This document shows, in pieces, positions 51,201 through 60,331 of a DNA stretch of 64,000 bases. The notes below the pieces were generated by a model. That model saw only the letters and a program-made list of their open reading frames with translations, was not told the origin of the DNA and made no database searches. The stretch covers positions 2,294,001 to 2,358,000 of the forward strand of contig NZ_CP070975.1 of NCBI RefSeq assembly GCF_017377875.1, written 5' to 3'. The stretch's first letter is position 1; each line of letters opens with the position of its first letter. The translations under genes and the position numbers were made by a program. Origin of the DNA: Alcaligenes sp. SORT26 (GTDB lineage: Bacteria > Pseudomonadota > Gammaproteobacteria > Burkholderiales > Burkholderiaceae_B).

Positions 51201-51980
51201 GGCACCCAGGGCACAGTTCAGACCAATCGTGATTGGGCGGGCATGACGCATGGAGTTCCAGAAGGCCTCCACAGTCTGGCCAGACAAGATACGGCCAGAG
51301 GCGTCCGTCACCGTACCCGACACCATGACGGGAACACGCTCGCCCCGTTCATCAAACACCGACTCCAAGGCAAACACGGCCGCTTTGGCGTTCAAGGTAT
51401 CGAAAACGGTTTCGATCAGCAGCACATCCACGCCACCGTCCAGCAAAGCATGTACCTGCTCGGTATACGCCACGCGCAACTGCTCAAAGGTGACGTTACG
51501 GGCAGCCGGGTCGTTCACATCTGGAGAAATAGAGGCTGTTTTAGGCTGTGGGCCCAAGGCACCGGCCACAAAGCGCGGCCATTCAGGTGTGCTGAAGGCA
51601 TCGCGCGCCTGACAGGCCAGTTGGGCCGAGGCCAGATTCAGGTCATAGCTGATGCCCTGCAAATCGTAATCGCCCTGGGCAATATCCGTTGCACCAAAGG
51701 TATTGGTACTGATGACGTCGGCCCCAGCAGCCAGGTACTTCTCGTGAATTTCCCGAATGATGTCCGGGCGCACCAGCGACAGCAATTCGTTATTGCCCTT
51801 CACATCTTTGTGATGATCCGCAAAACGCTCGCCCCGGAAGTCGGCCTCACCCAGCTTGTAGCGTTGAATCATGGTGCCCATCGCACCGTCCAGAATCAAA
51901 ATCTGTTGACCCAGGCGGCGAGCAAATTCTGCACCACGCGTGTAGGCAGAGATCGGGTAAGGCAAGGCAGGATAGGACAC
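48207..51980 (-). CDS. metH: Cobalamin-dependent methionine synthase MetH
   Basis: MetH moves a methyl group from methyltetrahydrofolate to homocysteine through cobalamin. I start at GTG at 51980 ([14 protein letters not shown]), with GGAG six bases upstream, giving 1257 residues; the longer frame is not protein-like. Domains in order are homocysteine-binding (to about 340, with zinc Cys in [14 protein letters not shown]), pterin-binding (about 370-630), cap, cobalamin-binding with the [10 protein letters not shown] motif that supplies the lower His ligand, and the AdoMet activation domain. It is divergent from the btuB operon. Confidence 0.96.
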   Translation of the reverse strand: MSYPALPYPISAYTRGAEFARRLGQQILILDGAMGTMIQRYKLGEADFRGERFADHHKDVKGNNELLSLVRPDIIREIHEKYLAAGADVISTNTFGATDIAQGDYDLQGISYDLNLASAQLACQARDAFSTPEWPRFVAGALGPQPKTASISPDVNDPAARNVTFEQLRVAYTEQVHALLDGGVDVLLIETVFDTLNAKAAVFALESVFDERGERVPVMVSGTVTDASGRILSGQTVEAFWNSMRHARPITIGLNCALGAALMRPYVAELSKICDTYVCVYPNAGLPNPMAETGFDETPADTSSLLQEFTQAGLVNMVGGCCGTTPEHIAAIAELCRKLPARVVPEIPVKTRLSGLEPLNIDEDTLFVNVGERTNVTGSKAFLRLIQQENYEEALSVARQQVENGAQIIDINMDEGMLDSAACMHRFLNLIASEPDIARVPIMIDSSKWDVIETGLRCVQGKAIVNSISMKEGVEPFLEHARLCRKYGAAVVVMAFDQQGQADSYERRVEICERAYRLLVDEVGFPPEDIIFDPNVFAVATGMDEHANYGLDFIRGAGWIHKNLPHARLSGGISNVSFSFRGNEAMREAIHTVFLYYAIQEGLTMGIVNAGQLGVYADIEPRLRDLIEDVILNRAEPKGKTDPADERTPTERLVEMAESVKGSGAKKEEDLSWRETTVEQRLIHSLVHGITSFIVEDTEEVRQKIDAQGGRPISVIEGPLMDGMNVVGDLFGQGKMFLPQVVKSARVMKQAVAHLIPFIEEEKRQIEAAGGDVRSKGRMVIATVKGDVHDIGKNIVSVVMQCNNFEVVNMGVMVPCAEILAKAKEVDADIVGLSGLITPSLEEMAYVASEMQRDPYFRERNIPLMIGGATTSRVHTAVKIAPHYEGPVIYTPDASRCVGVATQLVSDNVEDFLAEVREEYEQVRQRHANRKATPLISLEKAREDKPVIDWSTYVPPRPKFIGRRTFKNYDLADIAQFIDWTPFFQTWSLFGKYPAILEDKVVGEQAKTLFAEGQAMLKKVIEGRWLTANGVIAFYPANTVNGEDIEVYSDESRSEVLFTWRNLRQQGVKREGVDSKCLADYIAPKESGVADYIGMFAVTGGIGVDKLSERFQAAGDDYSDLMIKALGDRFAEGFAECLHARVRTDLWGYVTDERLSNEELIDEKYQGIRPAPGYPACPEHVVKHEMFRVLQCEDIDMFITDSYAMIPASSVSGFYFSHPQSKYFNVGNIGEDQLQDYIQRSGRTEEDVRRTLSGVLG

Positions 51981-52130
51981 TAAAAGCTCCGTAACACGAA
52001 ACGGGACGTTGACGGCATCTGGCAGCAAGAGCCGCGAGAATGGTGGATTGACGCCACAATTGTAGCGCTTTGTACGGTAATTCCGCCCTAAACACTTAAC
52101 CTTTGCCCCCGCGGCATGTAACATTTTCCG

Positions 52131-52275
52131 CTCGGAAAGAGGTGCTTTCCGGTCCACGCCAAGTTGGACCTGGGAAAGTCAAATGGGAAACGTGATCTGT
52201 TCACACCCGAACAGCCAAACGTGCTGCCCCCGCAACGGTACCTGCTACGCGCAAAGCCCGACACCAGCCTGCTTA
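52131..52275 (+). promoter_or_regulatory. Cobalamin riboswitch upstream of btuB
   Basis: The conserved blocks of the B12 aptamer occur in order: AGAGGTGC near 52138, GGGAAACGTG at 52185, GCTGCCCCCGCAACGGTA at 52223 and the B12-box stretch AGCCCGACACCAGCC at 52255. Between the aptamer and the btuB start lie two short stems (52296-52310 and 52327-52340) that may form the expression platform near the ribosome site. B12 binding should switch off btuB and the following gene. The rest of the 51981-52130 gap probably holds the metH promoter. Confidence 0.94.
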
Positions 52276-52357
52276 TCGACCCTGAATTCATGGCCGCCCC
52301 ACCAAGGGGCAGCTTCGCTTACTGGTGTGCGGGGACGCACATCCCACAGGAATTTCC

Positions 52358-54241
52358 ATGACTCTACTGTCCATCAGACCTTTGATGGTCGCCCTGGCGG
52401 GCGCCCTGCCTTTCATCGCCACGGCCCAAACTGCCTCTGTCACCAAGCTGGATCAAATTGTTGTTACCCCTAGCCGCATGGCGCAACCACTGAAAAACGT
52501 GGTAGGTGATGTAACGGTGATTGATCAGGAGACCCTGCAGAAAGCGGGTCAAAGCAGCGTGGCTGAAATTTTGCAGCGTCAGCCTGGGGTGGAGATTTAC
52601 AGCAGTGGTGGTCCGCAGACTACAACCGGCGTTTTTTTACGCGGTACTGACCCCAAACATACCCGCGTCATGATTGACGGCATGCGTATCAATAGCCCCA
52701 CCAGTGGTTCGGTAAACTGGCAAGCGATTGACCCTGCCCTGATCGAGCGCATTGAAATTGTGCGTGGAGCAGGCAGCAGCCTGTATGGCTCGGATGCGAT
52801 TGGTGGTGTCATCAACATCATCACGAAAAAAGGTGGCGGTGACCGTGCCTTGAGTGCCTGGGGTAATGTTGGTGTGGGTTCGCAAGACACCTTCAAAGCC
52901 AGCGCCGGTTTTTCGGGGGCGTCTCAAGGTTGGGACTACAGCCTGGCCTCCAGCTACGGTACCAGCGATGGCTTTAATGCTACTAATCCACTTGCAGGTA
53001 TATACACCTATAACCCTGACAAGAACGGCTACACCCAACACGGGCTGAGTGGTTCCGTGGGTTACGAATGGGCGAAAGGCCAACACCTAGGTTTGACCGT
53101 CATGAATAACTATATAGACGGTCAATTCGACAACGGCCAGAAACTAGCCAGTACCCCCACGACACAGGCTCGCCAACAAGCCTATGGTTTAACCAGCACA
53201 AACAAGCTAAGCGAGCTTTGGTCCAGCCGTCTCAACATGTCTTGGGGTAAGGAGACTGTTAACAATCACGCTGAAACAGTGGACTATCCGTTTAGCTCAC
53301 GCTATTCGACCATACAACGTCAATACAGTTGGCAAAATGACCTAACGGTTGCTAAAGGCCACGTAGTGTCTGTGCTAGCTGAACGTCTGGAGGAGCGTAT
53401 GACCCACTCCAACGCTCATACAGCAGACAAACGAAACACCAATGCCTTTGCCCTGATCTACCGTGGCGACATCAATCAACATCACCTGCAGGCCAGTGTC
53501 CGTAACGACAATATTGGCGGCTTTGGTCACAAGGTAACTGGTGGACTGGGCTATGACTTGGATCTCACTACGAATTGGACGGTCGGTGTGGCCGCCAATA
53601 CAGGCTTCCGTGCAGCCTCTTTTGCAGACCTCTACACTCCCTACCAAGCAAGCGACTATGGTAGTTTTGTTGGTAACCCCAACCTTAAGCCTGAAAAATC
53701 CCGCAACATCGAAGGCAATATCCGCTATACAGACGACACGACTGAATTAGCCCTAGTGGTTTATCAAAACAATATTCGTGACTTCATTAACACTTATAAC
53801 TGCGACGCTGCCTTTAACTGTACTACTACGAATACGGAGAGGGCCCGTATCACAGGCCTAACACTAACTGCCATGAAGCAATTGGGCGACACCACGCTGA
53901 CTGCTAGTGCCGACTTTACCGACCCCAAAGATAGGAACACCGACAAGCAGTTGGTACGCCGTGCCAAGCAAAACTACAAAGTGGCCGTGGAGCACAAGTT
54001 CGGTGATCTGAAAACTGGTGCCGAATACCTGTTCGCTTCCCACCGTTATGAAGACGCAAAGAATGAGCAACGTCTGGGCGGCTACGGCCTGCTAAACCTG
54101 ACTGCCAGCTACCCGCTGACTTCCAGCCTGGAAGCGCAACTGCGCTGGAACAATGTGCTCGACAAGGACTACAACCTGGCCAGCCGTGGTTACAACAACG
54201 CAGGCTCCAGCGTGTTCCTGAACTTTGCCTGGCGCATGTAA
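52358..54241 (+). CDS. btuB: TonB-dependent vitamin B12 receptor BtuB
   Basis: This 627-residue outer-membrane receptor takes up cobalamin using TonB energy. The start is ATG at 52358 with AGGA upstream; GTG at 52325 is in the riboswitch platform. A signal peptide ends near residue 24 (IATAQT). The TonB box is in DQIVVTPSRM, the plug domain contains LQRQPGVEIYSSGGP and VRGAGSSLYGSDAIGGVINI, and the barrel ends in LNFAWRM. Base use in the central barrel (about 53100-53960) is more AT-rich than the two ends. Confidence 0.94.
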   Translation: MTLLSIRPLMVALAGALPFIATAQTASVTKLDQIVVTPSRMAQPLKNVVGDVTVIDQETLQKAGQSSVAEILQRQPGVEIYSSGGPQTTTGVFLRGTDPKHTRVMIDGMRINSPTSGSVNWQAIDPALIERIEIVRGAGSSLYGSDAIGGVINIITKKGGGDRALSAWGNVGVGSQDTFKASAGFSGASQGWDYSLASSYGTSDGFNATNPLAGIYTYNPDKNGYTQHGLSGSVGYEWAKGQHLGLTVMNNYIDGQFDNGQKLASTPTTQARQQAYGLTSTNKLSELWSSRLNMSWGKETVNNHAETVDYPFSSRYSTIQRQYSWQNDLTVAKGHVVSVLAERLEERMTHSNAHTADKRNTNAFALIYRGDINQHHLQASVRNDNIGGFGHKVTGGLGYDLDLTTNWTVGVAANTGFRAASFADLYTPYQASDYGSFVGNPNLKPEKSRNIEGNIRYTDDTTELALVVYQNNIRDFINTYNCDAAFNCTTTNTERARITGLTLTAMKQLGDTTLTASADFTDPKDRNTDKQLVRRAKQNYKVAVEHKFGDLKTGAEYLFASHRYEDAKNEQRLGGYGLLNLTASYPLTSSLEAQLRWNNVLDKDYNLASRGYNNAGSSVFLNFAWRM

Positions 54242-54311
54242 GCAGTAAAATCAGCTTCGCTTGATTCTGGCGCGGTTCTGCTCAAGAGCCGCGCCATTTA
54301 CTTAAAGGCGC

Positions 54312-55394
54312 ATGATGCCCTCTTTGCCTGCGACGTTTCGTCTCCAACACCCGAAGCGCTCTGTCTGGAGCGGATTAGGGCTATGGGCTTTACTTGGCCT
54401 GTTCGTCCTGCTTTCGGGATTGCCCATCCTGACGCAAGCGCAGGAGCAAGACCCGCTGCAATCACAGGCGCAGATTCAAGCACAGCCCAAGGCACAAACA
54501 CAGACACAGACACAGACACAGACAAGCACAGAACAAAGCACTCAAGAAGTACAAAACAAGCAGCAAGATCAACAAGTACAAAAAGCCTCAACAGACCAAG
54601 AGGCGCTGTACACACCAACTACCGCTCCTGCCCGCGCAATCAGTCTGGCCCCTCACATCACTGAGATCCTGTTTGCTGCCGGTGCTCAAGACCACTTGAT
54701 CGCTGTGGACAGTTCCAGCGACTACCCGCCTGCTGCCAAGGATCTGCCCCGCGTTGGGGACGCCTTGCGCGTCAACCCCGAACGACTACTGGAGCTGAAA
54801 CCTGATCAGGTCTGGGCCTGGCAGTCCAACCAGATCGGGCCTGAGCTACAGCGCCAGCTAGAGCAAACCCATATCAGCCTGATTTTTGCTGCCCCAAAAA
54901 AACTGGACGATATTCCCGCCTTTATCCGTCTGGCAGGAGACAGCCTGGATACGGCTGATGTGGCCGTTCCTATCGCCGCCTTGCTGGACAATCAGATTGC
55001 CGCCCTGCGTCAGAACAGCCGCTTGGGCGAGACTGTCAGCGTGTTTCTGGAAATCGGCTCCGAGCCTTTGTACACCCTGGCGCGCGATCCCTTGATTCAG
55101 GATGTGTTGACCACCTGCAAGGCGCAGAATATCTACGCCCATCATGCCGCCGTCGCCCCCACCATCAGCTTGGAAGATGTGCTGCACAAGCGCCCACAGG
55201 TCGTGATCATGGCCTACCGTGATCCGGCACAATTGCGCACCCGTCATCTGTTCTGGGAAAAGCATCTGGGCCTGAGCCCCCACGCTTTGCTGAACCTGAA
55301 CCCGGATGCGCTGTACCGCCCTGGCCCCAGGCTGATAGAGGCGACTCGCGAACTGTGCGAGCAGTTGGATCGCTATCGAGCCCAGGTGTCCTAG
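54312..55394 (+). CDS. BtuF-like periplasmic cobalamin-binding protein with Gln/Thr-rich linker
   Basis: The 360-residue protein has an N-terminal signal or anchor (about residues 19-43), a Gln-, Thr- and Ala-rich spacer (about 44-105), and a BtuF/TroA-type binding domain (AISLAPHITEILFAAGAQDHLIAVD, RVNPERLLELKPDQVWAWQSN). It follows btuB by 70 bases, so it shares the cobalamin riboswitch. No btuC or btuD permease/ATPase gene is next to it. The spacer has a hexanucleotide repeat. Confidence 0.85.
   Translation: MMPSLPATFRLQHPKRSVWSGLGLWALLGLFVLLSGLPILTQAQEQDPLQSQAQIQAQPKAQTQTQTQTQTSTEQSTQEVQNKQQDQQVQKASTDQEALYTPTTAPARAISLAPHITEILFAAGAQDHLIAVDSSSDYPPAAKDLPRVGDALRVNPERLLELKPDQVWAWQSNQIGPELQRQLEQTHISLIFAAPKKLDDIPAFIRLAGDSLDTADVAVPIAALLDNQIAALRQNSRLGETVSVFLEIGSEPLYTLARDPLIQDVLTTCKAQNIYAHHAAVAPTISLEDVLHKRPQVVIMAYRDPAQLRTRHLFWEKHLGLSPHALLNLNPDALYRPGPRLIEATRELCEQLDRYRAQVS
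54498..54524 (+). repeat. In-frame ACACAG hexanucleotide repeat
   Basis: Four perfect ACACAG units plus a partial fifth encode alternating Gln and Thr in the linker of the BtuF-like protein. Gain or loss of units would change linker length without changing the frame. Confidence 0.9.
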
Positions 55395-55412
55395 ACGCTT
55401 GTCAGCTCTGGC

Positions 55413-57836
55413 TTAGAACTGATATTTCACCGCCAGCATCATGTTGCGCGGCTCGCCCCAGGTATAGGTGCTGTACCAGGAGAACATGGAGTAATAGCGC
55501 TTGTCGAACAAGTTATTGACGGTAAAGGTGGCCGACAAATTCTTGTTGAAGCGATAACGTGCCATCGCATCCACCAGCCAGTAACCCGAGACCGTATGCT
55601 GCACCTTGCCCGGCGATCCTGGTCGGCTGACATCGCCCCAGGTCTTGCTTTGCCAGCGCGCACCGCCACCTAGCGTCAGACCATTCAGCTCACCCTCGAA
55701 ATCATAGGTGGTGTAAATATTGAACTGATGCTCAGGCGATAAGGTCGACACCTTTTCACCATCGCGACGCGACAGCTTGTAGGCATAGCCCGCGTGCATC
55801 TGCCATTGCGGCGTCAACTGGCCAGCCACTTCCAGCTCTACCCCATTCGTACGCACGCCCTGGGTCGCCTCGTAGGCAATGCCGCCTGATGGTGTGCGCC
55901 CCCCCGTTTCCTTGCCAAAGTTATCCTGACGCAATTGGAAGTAAGCCACGCTCGACGTCAAACGCCCCCCCAGGAACTCGCCTTTGACACCGACCTCGTA
56001 GTTGTCACCACGCAAGGGGTCCAGCGTACGGCCGCCTTCGTCCCGCAGGTCTTGAGGCTGGAAGATGTTGGTGTAGCTGGCATAGACCGAGAAGTTGTCG
56101 TTCAGGTCGTACACGGCCCCAAAGTAAGGCACCCATACGCCCGTCTCACGCATATCCATCTTGTTGTAGTTGGCGTAGCGAGTACCGAGCAGCAGCTTCA
56201 AGTCATCACGCAGGTTCAGGCGCGTGCTGACGTACACGCCATTTTCCCGTGTCACTTCCCGATCATCGCCCAGATGCTCCCAGTTCATGCGCGGCCAGCG
56301 GCCATCCCATTCGTAGTAATTCGGGACATCGGTATTGCTGCTTTCTCCATAAGACGCATTGGTCCAGCGACGGCGTGATACCCCACCCCCGACCACCAGT
56401 TCATGCTCACGCCCAAATAGTTCAAAGGGGCCAGTCGCATAGAAGTCAGCCGTATTGGAGACCGTCTTGCCTACGTAGCGCCCGGACCATAAGGAAGTAC
56501 CTTTGCCGGTCAGAGGATCAGGATTTCCAGCAGCCACCGAAGCCAGTTCGGAGTCGTAGCCATTGATCAGGTGGTTAAGCTGCACCTTCGCCATCCAGCC
56601 GCTGTCGAACTCATGCTCCAGCGTGGCAAAGGCCGAACGGGTGTACTGGTTCCAGCGACTCCAGCGCGTACCGTTATTAAAGGAACGGTCCATATCGTTG
56701 AAATTGCCTTGCGCGTCATAGATCGGGATGCCGCCCCAGGTCGAGCCTTTGGGGTCGTTATCCTGCAAGTCCGCCCCCAGGGTCAGCCGGGTATCCGGTG
56801 TCAGGTCGGCTTCTACAATGCCGTACAACACCAAGGTCTGGCGCTGGTAGTGGTCCAACTGGCTTTTCTTGTCCTGATAGGCACCGACCATACGGCCACG
56901 TATAGAGCCTGTCTCGTTCAAGGGACCGGAGAAATCCACCTCACCACGATAGTTGTCCCAAGTGCCTGCACCCGCACTGGCATGGCCCTGAAACTCTTGC
57001 GTCGGCTTTTTACGAATCATATTGATCGTGGCGCCGGGGTTACCACTGCCGGTCAGCAGGCCAGAGGCCCCTTTCAAGACCTCGACACGATCATAAATGG
57101 CCATATCGCTGAGGGTGTTACCCGCGGAGTATGGCGAATCCCGCAAGGTGGGGATGCCGTCGTACTGGAAGTTCTTGATATCGAAGCCACGTGCCTCGTA
57201 GGCGGTACGCTCACTGTCGTACGTAATGATGCTGACACCTGGGGTATGGCGCACCACATCATCAATGCTGGTCAGATTGAAGTCGTCCATCATCTTGCGT
57301 GTGGTCACACTGATGGCCTGCGGTGTCTGGCGTGGCGTCAAGCGCAAACGGGTTGCCGTCGCAATCGTACCGGCAGCATAAGTGCCTGAACCTTCGGTAA
57401 TGTCGCCCAGTGCATTGCGGCGCACTTCAATACGCGACAAAGATTGCACACCCGCCTCATCAGCCAGGGTGTCGCTATCAGACAAGGCAATCAAGACATA
57501 GCCCTGATCCCGACTTTGAACCTGAAACGGCTGCCCGGCCAGCAAGGCGGCAAAACCTTCCTGTACCGAATACTGGCCTTGCAAGCGCGGCGCGCTCAGG
57601 CCCTGTAATCGCGAGGAATCCATCACCAAGGCCACCCCAGCCTGTTGAGCAAACTGGCTCAAGCGGCTGGCCAGATCACCGGCCTCCAGAGAATAGGCTT
57701 GCGTGTTCTGGGCCGATACCGGGGCCACATTCAGCATCAATGCCCCCACCACAGCCAAGCCCAGCAGGCGGCGATAAGTAGCAGGCATGAGCGGCGTCTT
57801 CACAAGCGCCAAAGGCGGCGCATTCTTCGGGACCAT
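55413..57836 (-). CDS. TonB-dependent siderophore receptor with STN signalling domain
   Basis: This 807-residue outer-membrane receptor starts at ATG 57836 (MVPKNAPPLALV) after a strong AAGGAG. It has a long signal region ending near VSAQN, an STN domain (residues about 50-115) that signals to FecR, a plug (TRKMMDDFNLTSIDDVVRHTPG) and a barrel ending in MMLAVKYQF. This is the FpvA/FhuE-like ferric-siderophore type. It is the last gene of the sigma-FecR-receptor operon. The siderophore is unknown. Confidence 0.93.
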   Translation of the reverse strand: MVPKNAPPLALVKTPLMPATYRRLLGLAVVGALMLNVAPVSAQNTQAYSLEAGDLASRLSQFAQQAGVALVMDSSRLQGLSAPRLQGQYSVQEGFAALLAGQPFQVQSRDQGYVLIALSDSDTLADEAGVQSLSRIEVRRNALGDITEGSGTYAAGTIATATRLRLTPRQTPQAISVTTRKMMDDFNLTSIDDVVRHTPGVSIITYDSERTAYEARGFDIKNFQYDGIPTLRDSPYSAGNTLSDMAIYDRVEVLKGASGLLTGSGNPGATINMIRKKPTQEFQGHASAGAGTWDNYRGEVDFSGPLNETGSIRGRMVGAYQDKKSQLDHYQRQTLVLYGIVEADLTPDTRLTLGADLQDNDPKGSTWGGIPIYDAQGNFNDMDRSFNNGTRWSRWNQYTRSAFATLEHEFDSGWMAKVQLNHLINGYDSELASVAAGNPDPLTGKGTSLWSGRYVGKTVSNTADFYATGPFELFGREHELVVGGGVSRRRWTNASYGESSNTDVPNYYEWDGRWPRMNWEHLGDDREVTRENGVYVSTRLNLRDDLKLLLGTRYANYNKMDMRETGVWVPYFGAVYDLNDNFSVYASYTNIFQPQDLRDEGGRTLDPLRGDNYEVGVKGEFLGGRLTSSVAYFQLRQDNFGKETGGRTPSGGIAYEATQGVRTNGVELEVAGQLTPQWQMHAGYAYKLSRRDGEKVSTLSPEHQFNIYTTYDFEGELNGLTLGGGARWQSKTWGDVSRPGSPGKVQHTVSGYWLVDAMARYRFNKNLSATFTVNNLFDKRYYSMFSWYSTYTWGEPRNMMLAVKYQF

Positions 57837-57899
57837 GAAATCTCTCCTTCTTTGGCAAGGTCTATCTGTTAAAGACGCACGAACCCAAAAAAGCGGCAA

Positions 57900-58877
57900 T
57901 CAAGGCCTGAAAGTAATCGTCAATATTTCGTCCGGCGTGTTCTGCACCTGCAAGCCGGGATACAGATCCTTCAGCAAGGCCAGGGCCGACAAAGGCTGAT
58001 CAGCAGGCAAGACGGCACTGACCGTCAAACCTGTCATCCCTTGTGGATTGACCTGTGTTTTGCCGGGGTATTGGCGGGTGATCTGCTCCAAAGCCTGTGT
58101 CAGCGGCATATGCTCCAGCACCAGTTGTCGCTGATCCCAATTACGCTTGCTACGCTCTACATCGGTCTGGCGATTCGCACCCAAACCTTGCGCATCAATC
58201 TGCACCTGATCCCCTGGCCCCAGCTCGCGTGCAGCTTGTGGGCCTTGGGCTCGTGGATAGGCCAGAACCCGAGAGGACAAGACGGTCAGCAAGGTGCCTT
58301 GCGGCTGCTCTTGCACAATGAACTCAGTGCCCAGAGCCTGCGAGACAGCCTGACTGCTTAATACCCGCAAGGGTCGATCCGGCTGTTTGGCGACCACCAC
58401 ACGAACCTGCCCTTCCAGCAGCTCAATATCCCGGTACTGTTTGCTGTACAGAATTTTTACCCGCGATGCACCCGCCAATTCCAGGCGAGAGCCATCTTCC
58501 AGCACCACGCTGCGCCATTGCCCAGCAGCGGTGTGCAAGGACTGATTCGACCAAGGAAACAGAAAGGCCAGGATTGGCAAGATAATCGCCAGCGCCCAGA
58601 GCGAGAGCATCATGCCCTGACGCCAATCGCGTAGCAGCTTGCGCCGTGCCGACAAGCCTGCATCCAGAGCACTACGTCCCGGAGCGTTATTTGCTTGTAC
58701 GGCCAGTTTTTTCACCGTACCCAATACGGTTTCCATCCCGGCGGCCGCCGCTTCGTGACGAGGATCCTGGGCACGCCAGGCTCTGAACTCGGCCTGGGCC
58801 TGCTCGGTGAATTGTTCGGGGTCAGACAGAAGCACTACCCATTGGGCCGCCTGTCGTTCAATTTCCGTACTGGACAT
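57900..58877 (-). CDS. FecR-family anti-sigma regulator
   Basis: The 325-residue protein has the N-terminal sigma-binding region (QAAQWVVLLSDPEQFTEQAQAEFRAW), one membrane span near residues 94-115, and a periplasmic FecR domain (LEDGSRLELAGASRVKILYSKQYRDIELLEGQV) with a C-terminal STN-contact part. It carries the receptor's signal to the sigma factor. I use ATG 58877; a TTG at 58886 that would overlap the sigma stop is possible. Confidence 0.9.
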   Translation of the reverse strand: MSSTEIERQAAQWVVLLSDPEQFTEQAQAEFRAWRAQDPRHEAAAAGMETVLGTVKKLAVQANNAPGRSALDAGLSARRKLLRDWRQGMMLSLWALAIILPILAFLFPWSNQSLHTAAGQWRSVVLEDGSRLELAGASRVKILYSKQYRDIELLEGQVRVVVAKQPDRPLRVLSSQAVSQALGTEFIVQEQPQGTLLTVLSSRVLAYPRAQGPQAARELGPGDQVQIDAQGLGANRQTDVERSKRNWDQRQLVLEHMPLTQALEQITRQYPGKTQVNPQGMTGLTVSAVLPADQPLSALALLKDLYPGLQVQNTPDEILTITFRP

Positions 58878-58882
58878 GAAAC

Positions 58883-59395
58883 TCAAGCAGGAATCAAGGT
58901 CTGGATATGGAGCAAGGCCTGCACCAGATCATTGCGCACGGTGCGTTCGCTGACGCCCAGGCGCTGAGCCACCACTGACTGGGTTTCCCCATCCAGATAG
59001 CAGCTTAAAAATGCCATGCGCGTCCGTTCAGGTAGCTCGTCCAGGGCTTGGGCCAACAAGGCCAGGGCTTCCAGGGTTTGAGCACACTGCTCTGCCGAGG
59101 GCGCTTGAGCCCCTTCGGCCAGCGTGGCCGCCAAGGCATCCAGATAGGCCTGCTCTACCGCCAGACGTCGGCTGCGATCAATCAGAAGCCGTCTGGCCGT
59201 GGTGGCCAGAAACGCACGGGGGTGACGTAAATGATGAACAGCGGACGGTGCCAGAAGCAGACGAACAAACGTGTCCTGAACCAGATCTTCCGCTGTAAAG
59301 CTGCAATGCAGGCGCGCACGCAACCACCGCAGCAACCAGCTACGGTGATCTTGATAGAAATCTCCCATTCCTATGGGCGCTGCCGGATAGTCCAT
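58883..59395 (-). CDS. FecI-type ECF sigma factor
   Basis: This 170-residue ECF sigma factor has region 2 (FTAEDLVQDTFVRLL and RAFLATTARRLLIDRSRR) and region 4 (ELPERTRMAFLSCYLDGETQSVVAQRLGVSERTVRNDL), the iron-starvation group pattern. It should drive the receptor gene when FecR releases it. The ATG at 59395 (MDYPAAPIG) is chosen; GTG 59410 and ATG 59368 are alternatives. A Fur box lies just upstream. Confidence 0.92.
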   Translation of the reverse strand: MDYPAAPIGMGDFYQDHRSWLLRWLRARLHCSFTAEDLVQDTFVRLLLAPSAVHHLRHPRAFLATTARRLLIDRSRRLAVEQAYLDALAATLAEGAQAPSAEQCAQTLEALALLAQALDELPERTRMAFLSCYLDGETQSVVAQRLGVSERTVRNDLVQALLHIQTLIPA

Positions 59396-59412
59396 ATCCC
59401 CTACACGCACTA

Positions 59413-59431
59413 ATCAATAATCATTCTCATT
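59413..59431 (-). promoter_or_regulatory. Fur box
   Basis: The minus strand reads AATGAGAATGATTATTGAT, which fits overlapping GATAAT-type hexamers of the Fur consensus. It lies 18 bases before the sigma-factor start, so iron-replete repression of the whole operon is expected. Confidence 0.8.
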
Positions 59432-59586
59432 CCAAAATTATGACATGAAAAAGTGAGGATGCCGCGCGCATGCACGGCAAGCGTCGTCTTGCCACGACAG
59501 ATGGCAACAGAAAACGCCTTTTAGCCCCGGGGAGGCAGACAGAAAACCGAAAGTGGGGACAGATTCAGACCTGAATCAAGACAGAA

Positions 59587-59613
59587 CAGGCACCACCCAA
59601 AGGGCGGTGCCTG
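59587..59613 (-). terminator. Hairpin after the 105-residue unknown gene
   Basis: CAGGCACC pairs with GGTGCCTG, continued by CCC/GGG around an AAA loop with one A-C mismatch. A short T-rich stretch follows on the minus strand. It starts 12 bases after the stop. Confidence 0.6.
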
Positions 59614-59624
59614 CAAGCTGAGCC

Positions 59625-59942
59625 TTACATCATGAAAGAAGGCAAAGTCAGCACAGCATGGGTGGGTGGACGACGGAAGCCTTCTGCATCGTTCAGACGG
59701 GCTTGAGCACGACGGGACAGATGTTTGAGGACTTGGCTACGCTCCACCGTAGGCAGCGTGGACAGTGCGTTTTCAATGGTGCGACCGGACAGGTCGTTGA
59801 GGGCGTAAGCAAACTCTCGAGCACCGTGAGTTTGCAGCAGCTCCAGCAGATAGCCTTGGCGCTGGCGGGATGCAGCCAAGCGCAGAGCGTCTTGCAGAGC
59901 ATTGTTGTGTGGAGCGGAACGGAACAGGTTGAGGCGGAACAT
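59625..59942 (-). CDS. Hypothetical protein (105 residues)
   Basis: A reading frame starting at ATG 59942 (MFRLNLFRSAPHNNALQDAL) has an ideal AAGGAG six bases upstream and a hairpin after its stop. The product is basic and probably helical, without signal peptide or membrane span. It is rich in Arg, Ala and Leu, with a middle part EFAYALNDLSGRTIENALSTLP. I do not recognise a family. The 389-bp gap upstream (59943-60331) holds a terminator near 60120 and nothing else I can support. Confidence 0.7.
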   Translation of the reverse strand: MFRLNLFRSAPHNNALQDALRLAASRQRQGYLLELLQTHGAREFAYALNDLSGRTIENALSTLPTVERSQVLKHLSRRAQARLNDAEGFRRPPTHAVLTLPSFMM

Positions 59943-60108
59943 AGCATTCTCCTTCGGACACAGGGGCCCAGAAAGAGTGCTCACCTCATCAGAGGGGCCC
60001 GCTTTGTGGTCCAGCGTCCAATTGACTGGTCATTGAGGAGGCTTGTCCTTTACAGGAACAAAGCCATAAAGAAGGATCAGGGTCCATTTACTTTTAAACG
60101 TGAGTAGT

Positions 60109-60138
60109 TAAAAAAGAAGGTGCAACGGTTTTTGCACC
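60109..60138 (-). terminator. Intrinsic terminator downstream of the ATPase-porin frame
   Basis: GGTGCAA/TTGCACC forms a 7-bp stem. On the minus strand it is followed by TTCTTTTTT. It lies about 195 bases after the stop of the fused frame, leaving a long 3' untranslated region. Confidence 0.72.
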
Positions 60139-60331
60139 AACGATATTTTCGCATCTGGGTATGGGCTTGTCTGCCAGGCATTGGCACACCTTTCATCGCC
60201 CTATAGCCATCAAATTTATACTTAGGGATAGGTGGGTAAGCCGCGTATCCCCAAGTATCTGCTCCCTTGCAGATCTCCTGCCCTTGAGCCTGATCCATGA
60301 ACAGCCCAAGCGCAGGAAAGCAGCACGCTAC

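Noticed and set aside
51980-52157. Extended 1316-codon version of metH starting at 52157
   Set aside because: The extra 59 codons overlap the riboswitch region and are not protein-like; GTG at 51980 has a proper ribosome site and gives the normal length.
60077-60298. A 73-codon minus-strand ORF after the porin with a basic, Cys-containing end
   Set aside because: It has no ribosome site, and its 3' end runs through the intrinsic terminator at 60109-60138, so it is more likely untranslated downstream sequence or a worn fragment.
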